Positions 61,436 through 64,000 of a DNA stretch of 64,000 nucleotides are shown in pieces. The stretch is taken from assembly GCF_015352455.1 (NCBI RefSeq), contig NZ_JADKPN010000001.1, positions 682,001-746,000 on the forward strand. Direction: 5' to 3'. The notes under the pieces are model-generated. The model did no database searches. It saw nothing but the letters and a program-made list of their open reading frames with translations, and was not told where the DNA came from. The stretch is from Nocardioides islandensis. Lineage in GTDB: Bacteria; Actinomycetota; Actinomycetes; Propionibacteriales; Nocardioidaceae. Position numbers and translations under genes: made by a program. Position 1 is the stretch's first letter. Every line of letters starts with the position of its first letter.

Positions 61436-62704
61436 ATGGAGCGAGCCGGTGGTCCCCTGGTCAGGAACCAGGTCGACAGGCGGACCCTGCTGAGGAACGC
61501 CGCCCTGCTCGGGATCTCGGTCCCCGCCCTCAGCGCGCTGCTGCAGGCGTGCGCGGACTCGCCGACCGGCTCCGGCGGTGGCGGCGGCGGAGGCGGTGAG
61601 GCGCTGAAGATCGCCTCGCCCGACAACCCGGTCACCTGGCCCATCAGCGACGACAACCAGCCGATCGCCGACGGCCTCCAGCCCGAGAAGGGCCCGCTGC
61701 TCCTCTACAACTACGCCGACTACATCGGCCCGCAGGTCGTGAAGTCCTTCGAGGCCAGGTACGGCGTCGACGTGAAGGTCTCGACGTTCAACGACACCGA
61801 CGAGGCCATCACCAAGATCCGCACCGGCGCCGTGCCGTACGACATCTACTTCCCGAGCTACGACCAGATCGCCCGGCTGGTGACCGCCAAGCTCGTCCGG
61901 CCGCTCAACCACAGCTACATCGGCAACCTCGGCAACGTCTGGCCGACGTTCCAGAGCCCCTGGTACGACGGCGAGGCGCACTACTCCGTGCCCTACAGCG
62001 TCTACACGACCGGCGTCGGCTGGCGCACCGACCTGGTGCCCGACGACGTCGCGGGCCTGGACAACCCGTACGACGCGCTCTGGAACCCGTCGTACCGCGG
62101 CAAGGTCGCCGTAATCGACGACTGGCACACCGCGATGGCGATGGTCGCGCTGCGCTCCGGGCTCACCGACGTCAACAGTGGCGAGTCGGCCGACCTCGAC
62201 AAGATCCAGCAGGGCCTGACCGACCTCAGCAACGCGGTGAAGCCGAAGGTGACGGTGTCGATGTACAACGACCTGCCGTCCGGCCAGCTCGGTATCAGCC
62301 AGATGTGGTCCGGCGACGTCGTCAACGCCCAGTACTACCTGCCGAAGGGCACGTCGGTCGACATCCTGCGCTACTGGTTCCCCGAGGACGGCAAGGGCCT
62401 GGTCGACAACGACCTGATGATGATCCTGTCCGGCGGCAACAACCCCGTGCTCGCGCACCTCTTCCTCGACCACATGCTCGACGAGAAGAACGCCCTGAAG
62501 AACTTCGGGTACATCGGCTACCAGCCGCCGCAGAACGCCATCGACACCGACTCGCTGGTCGCCGACGGCTACCTGCCGGAGAACCTGGCGACCGCCGCGG
62601 TGAAGCAGGAGTGGTTCGACGTGGCCTACCGGCTGCTCGAGATGCCGGTCGACGTGGACGCCGAGTGGCACCGCGTCTGGCAGCAGTTCAAGGCCGGCGC
62701 GTGA
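61436..62704 (+). CDS. potD: Polyamine-type ABC transporter substrate-binding lipoprotein (PotD-like)
   Basis: A 422-residue exported protein from ATG 61436, preceded by GGAGGTGGC; a longer frame from 61358 is not needed. VDRRTLLRNAALLGISVPALSALLQAC combines a twin-arginine motif with a lipobox (LLQAC), so it is probably exported folded and lipid-anchored. A Gly-rich linker follows. The mature domain has PLLLYNYADYIGPQVVKSFEARYGVDVKV, typical of PotD/PotF. It then has PYDIYFPSYDQIARL and GQLGISQMWSGDVVNAQYYLP. The ligand is probably a polyamine or related cation, but aromatic and acidic pocket residues were not mapped. Confidence 0.9.
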   Translation: MERAGGPLVRNQVDRRTLLRNAALLGISVPALSALLQACADSPTGSGGGGGGGGEALKIASPDNPVTWPISDDNQPIADGLQPEKGPLLLYNYADYIGPQVVKSFEARYGVDVKVSTFNDTDEAITKIRTGAVPYDIYFPSYDQIARLVTAKLVRPLNHSYIGNLGNVWPTFQSPWYDGEAHYSVPYSVYTTGVGWRTDLVPDDVAGLDNPYDALWNPSYRGKVAVIDDWHTAMAMVALRSGLTDVNSGESADLDKIQQGLTDLSNAVKPKVTVSMYNDLPSGQLGISQMWSGDVVNAQYYLPKGTSVDILRYWFPEDGKGLVDNDLMMILSGGNNPVLAHLFLDHMLDEKNALKNFGYIGYQPPQNAIDTDSLVADGYLPENLATAAVKQEWFDVAYRLLEMPVDVDAEWHRVWQQFKAGA

Positions 62705-63612
62705 GGAAGGCTGGACGCAAGCCGGGCAACCGGCTGCTCGGCCCGATCCTCGCTTTCCCGGGCGTCCTCTGGCTCCTGCTGTTCTTCGTCGCGCCCCTGT
62801 ACGTCGTGCTCGCGGTGGTGTTCGGCGGGGTCGACCCCGTGTTCCGCACGGTCATCCCGGTGTGGAACCCGGTCCTGTGGTCCTCCGACCAGCCGTCGTA
62901 CGTGCTCAGCCACATTGTCGGGCCGGACGGGTTCTTCGGCCCGGCCCTGCTGCGCACGGCGGTCTACGTGTCGGTGGCCAGCGTGCTGTGCCTGGTGATC
63001 GCCTTCCCCATCGCCTACTACGTCGCGCGGCTGTCCGGCCGGTGGAAGGGCCTGCTGCTCACCCTGCTGATCGCGCCGTTCTGGATCAGCTACATGATGC
63101 GGATGCTGGCCTGGGTGAACCTGCTGGCCAACGACGGCCTGGTGAACCGGATCATCTCGCTCGGCGGGGTCTTCCCCGGCGACACCGAGTGGCTGTCGGG
63201 CAAGTCCGTGGTCGTGATCCTCGGGCTCGTCTACGGCTACGTGCCGTACATGATCATCCCCCTGTACGCCGGCCTGGACCGGCTGCCCAGCGAGCTCGTC
63301 GAGGGTGCCCGCGACCTCGGCGCCGGCAGGGTGTCGGCGTTCTGGCGGGTCACCTGGCCGATGTCCCGGCCGGTCGTGGTCGCCAGTGTGCTGCTGACCT
63401 GCCTGCCGATGCTGGGTGACTACTTCACCAGCGACCTGCTGTCCGGCTCGCCGGCCACCTCCATGGTCGGCAACCTGATCAACGAGACGGTGCTGACCCC
63501 CGGCCAGACCGGGCAGGCCGGCGCGTTCGTGCTGCTGGTGCTGATCGTCTCGATCCTGCCGATGCTCTACTACGTCCGCTCGGTCTCGCGCTCGGAAGGC
63601 TCGATGGCGTGA
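62701..63612 (+). CDS. potB: Polyamine-type ABC transporter permease (PotB-like)
   Basis: A 303-residue permease with six predicted helices and a GTG start overlapping the binding-protein stop. It has LAFPGVLWLLLFFVAPLYVVL at the N-terminus, LIAPFWISYMMRMLAWVNLLANDGLVN, and the coupling loop LVEGARDLGAGRVSAFWRVTWPMSRP (key part EGARDLGA). It forms half of the membrane pore with the following PotC-like subunit and is energised by the divergent potA product. Confidence 0.92.
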   Translation: MRKAGRKPGNRLLGPILAFPGVLWLLLFFVAPLYVVLAVVFGGVDPVFRTVIPVWNPVLWSSDQPSYVLSHIVGPDGFFGPALLRTAVYVSVASVLCLVIAFPIAYYVARLSGRWKGLLLTLLIAPFWISYMMRMLAWVNLLANDGLVNRIISLGGVFPGDTEWLSGKSVVVILGLVYGYVPYMIIPLYAGLDRLPSELVEGARDLGAGRVSAFWRVTWPMSRPVVVASVLLTCLPMLGDYFTSDLLSGSPATSMVGNLINETVLTPGQTGQAGAFVLLVLIVSILPMLYYVRSVSRSEGSMA

Positions 63613-64000
63613 CCATGCTGACGGCGTGGTGGCGAGACCCGTGGCGCAAGCCGCGCGTGCTCGCGGCGGTGACCATCCTCTACCTGCTGTGGTCTCTCCT
63701 TCCCGTGCTCGTGGCGGCGCTCTTCTCCTTCAACGCCGGCCGCTCGCGGACCAGCTGGCAGGGCTTCTCGATGCGCTGGTACTACGGCGACCCCGTCCGC
63801 TCGGTCTGGCACGACGACACCCTCCAGACCGCGCTGGTGCAGACGCTGCGGCTCGGTGTGGTGACCACCCTGGTCACGGTGCCGCTCGGCGTCGCCCTGG
63901 CGATCGGCCTGCACCGCTGGCGTGGTCGGCTCCCGAACGCCGCCAACTCGATGCTGCTGCTGTCGTTCGTCATCCCCGAGACGCTGCTCGCCGTCGCGCT
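63609..64000 (+). CDS. potC: Polyamine-type ABC transporter permease (PotC-like), 5' part
   Basis: The gene runs off the right edge; about 130 codons are visible from a GTG that overlaps the potB stop (ATG 63615 is also possible). The N-terminal helix (LAAVTILYLLWSLLPVLVAALFSFN) and SMRWYYGDPVRSV, then TLRLGVVTTLVTVPLGVALAIGL, are typical of PotC. It is the second pore subunit of the importer. Confidence 0.9.
   Translation, partial: MTMLTAWWRDPWRKPRVLAAVTILYLLWSLLPVLVAALFSFNAGRSRTSWQGFSMRWYYGDPVRSVWHDDTLQTALVQTLRLGVVTTLVTVPLGVALAIGLHRWRGRLPNAANSMLLLSFVIPETLLAVA

Overview
The window is about 70% G+C. Its gene content points to an actinobacterium, most likely Nocardioidaceae (Nocardioides-like). 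It has a bacterial proteasome activator, a mycothiol-dependent-type enzyme, a GTP-type PEP carboxykinase, a fused PAP2/diacylglycerol kinase, GTG and ATGA-coupled starts, and many leaderless TANNNT promoters. The genus is an inference; the phylum is well supported. No rRNA, CRISPR array, transposase, integrase or phage gene was seen.

Layout. (1) 1-9681 is a choline and glycine-betaine block: the end of choline dehydrogenase, an ATPase, a double-domain permease and a binding lipoprotein for betaine uptake, then (after a terminator and a palindromic operator) a dimethylglycine/sarcosine-dehydrogenase-like flavoprotein and both ETF subunits. (2) 9698-24271 is mostly housekeeping: alpha-glucosidase, a MazG-like enzyme, a protein-glutaminase-like deamidase, PAP2/DAG kinase, serS, two HAD phosphatases, Bpa, a quinone oxidoreductase, a MobA-like transferase, a nitrilase-family amidase, a biotinyl protein and tRNA-Ser(TGA). 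(3) 24297-30290 holds tRNA-Ser(GCT), a tiny exported peptide gene beside a LuxR/TrmB-type regulator, pckG, tRNA-Arg(ACG), and a three-gene b6-type cytochrome b module with a CRP-like site. (4) 30318-39633 is a cell-surface block: methyltransferase, SGNH acyltransferase, a secreted dimethylformamidase-like protein, a lipoprotein, an LCP protein and a NarL-type two-component system. (5) 39762-44597 holds small enzymes, a CaiD-like hydratase with an acyl-CoA dehydrogenase, and a GAF histidine kinase. (6) 44594-50288 is one chain of six overlapping genes: D,D-dipeptidase, alanine-type racemase, D-Ala ligase, membrane acyltransferase, histidine kinase, response regulator. It looks like a vanC/vanL-type peptidoglycan-remodelling locus with a split VanT. 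(7) 50477-58026 holds an oxidoreductase/TetR pair, a secreted protein, and an acyl-CoA dehydrogenase / CoA ligase / FAD oxidoreductase operon. (8) 58123-64000 holds a TetR regulator, a class III aminotransferase and a PotABCD-like importer sharing one operator motif.

The most notable items are the protein-glutaminase-like enzyme with a tryptophan-rich segment, the exported-peptide/regulator pair, the van-like locus, the cytochrome b6-like module, and several palindromic elements. One element is inserted in frame inside the mobA-like gene and one encodes the C-terminus of the racemase.
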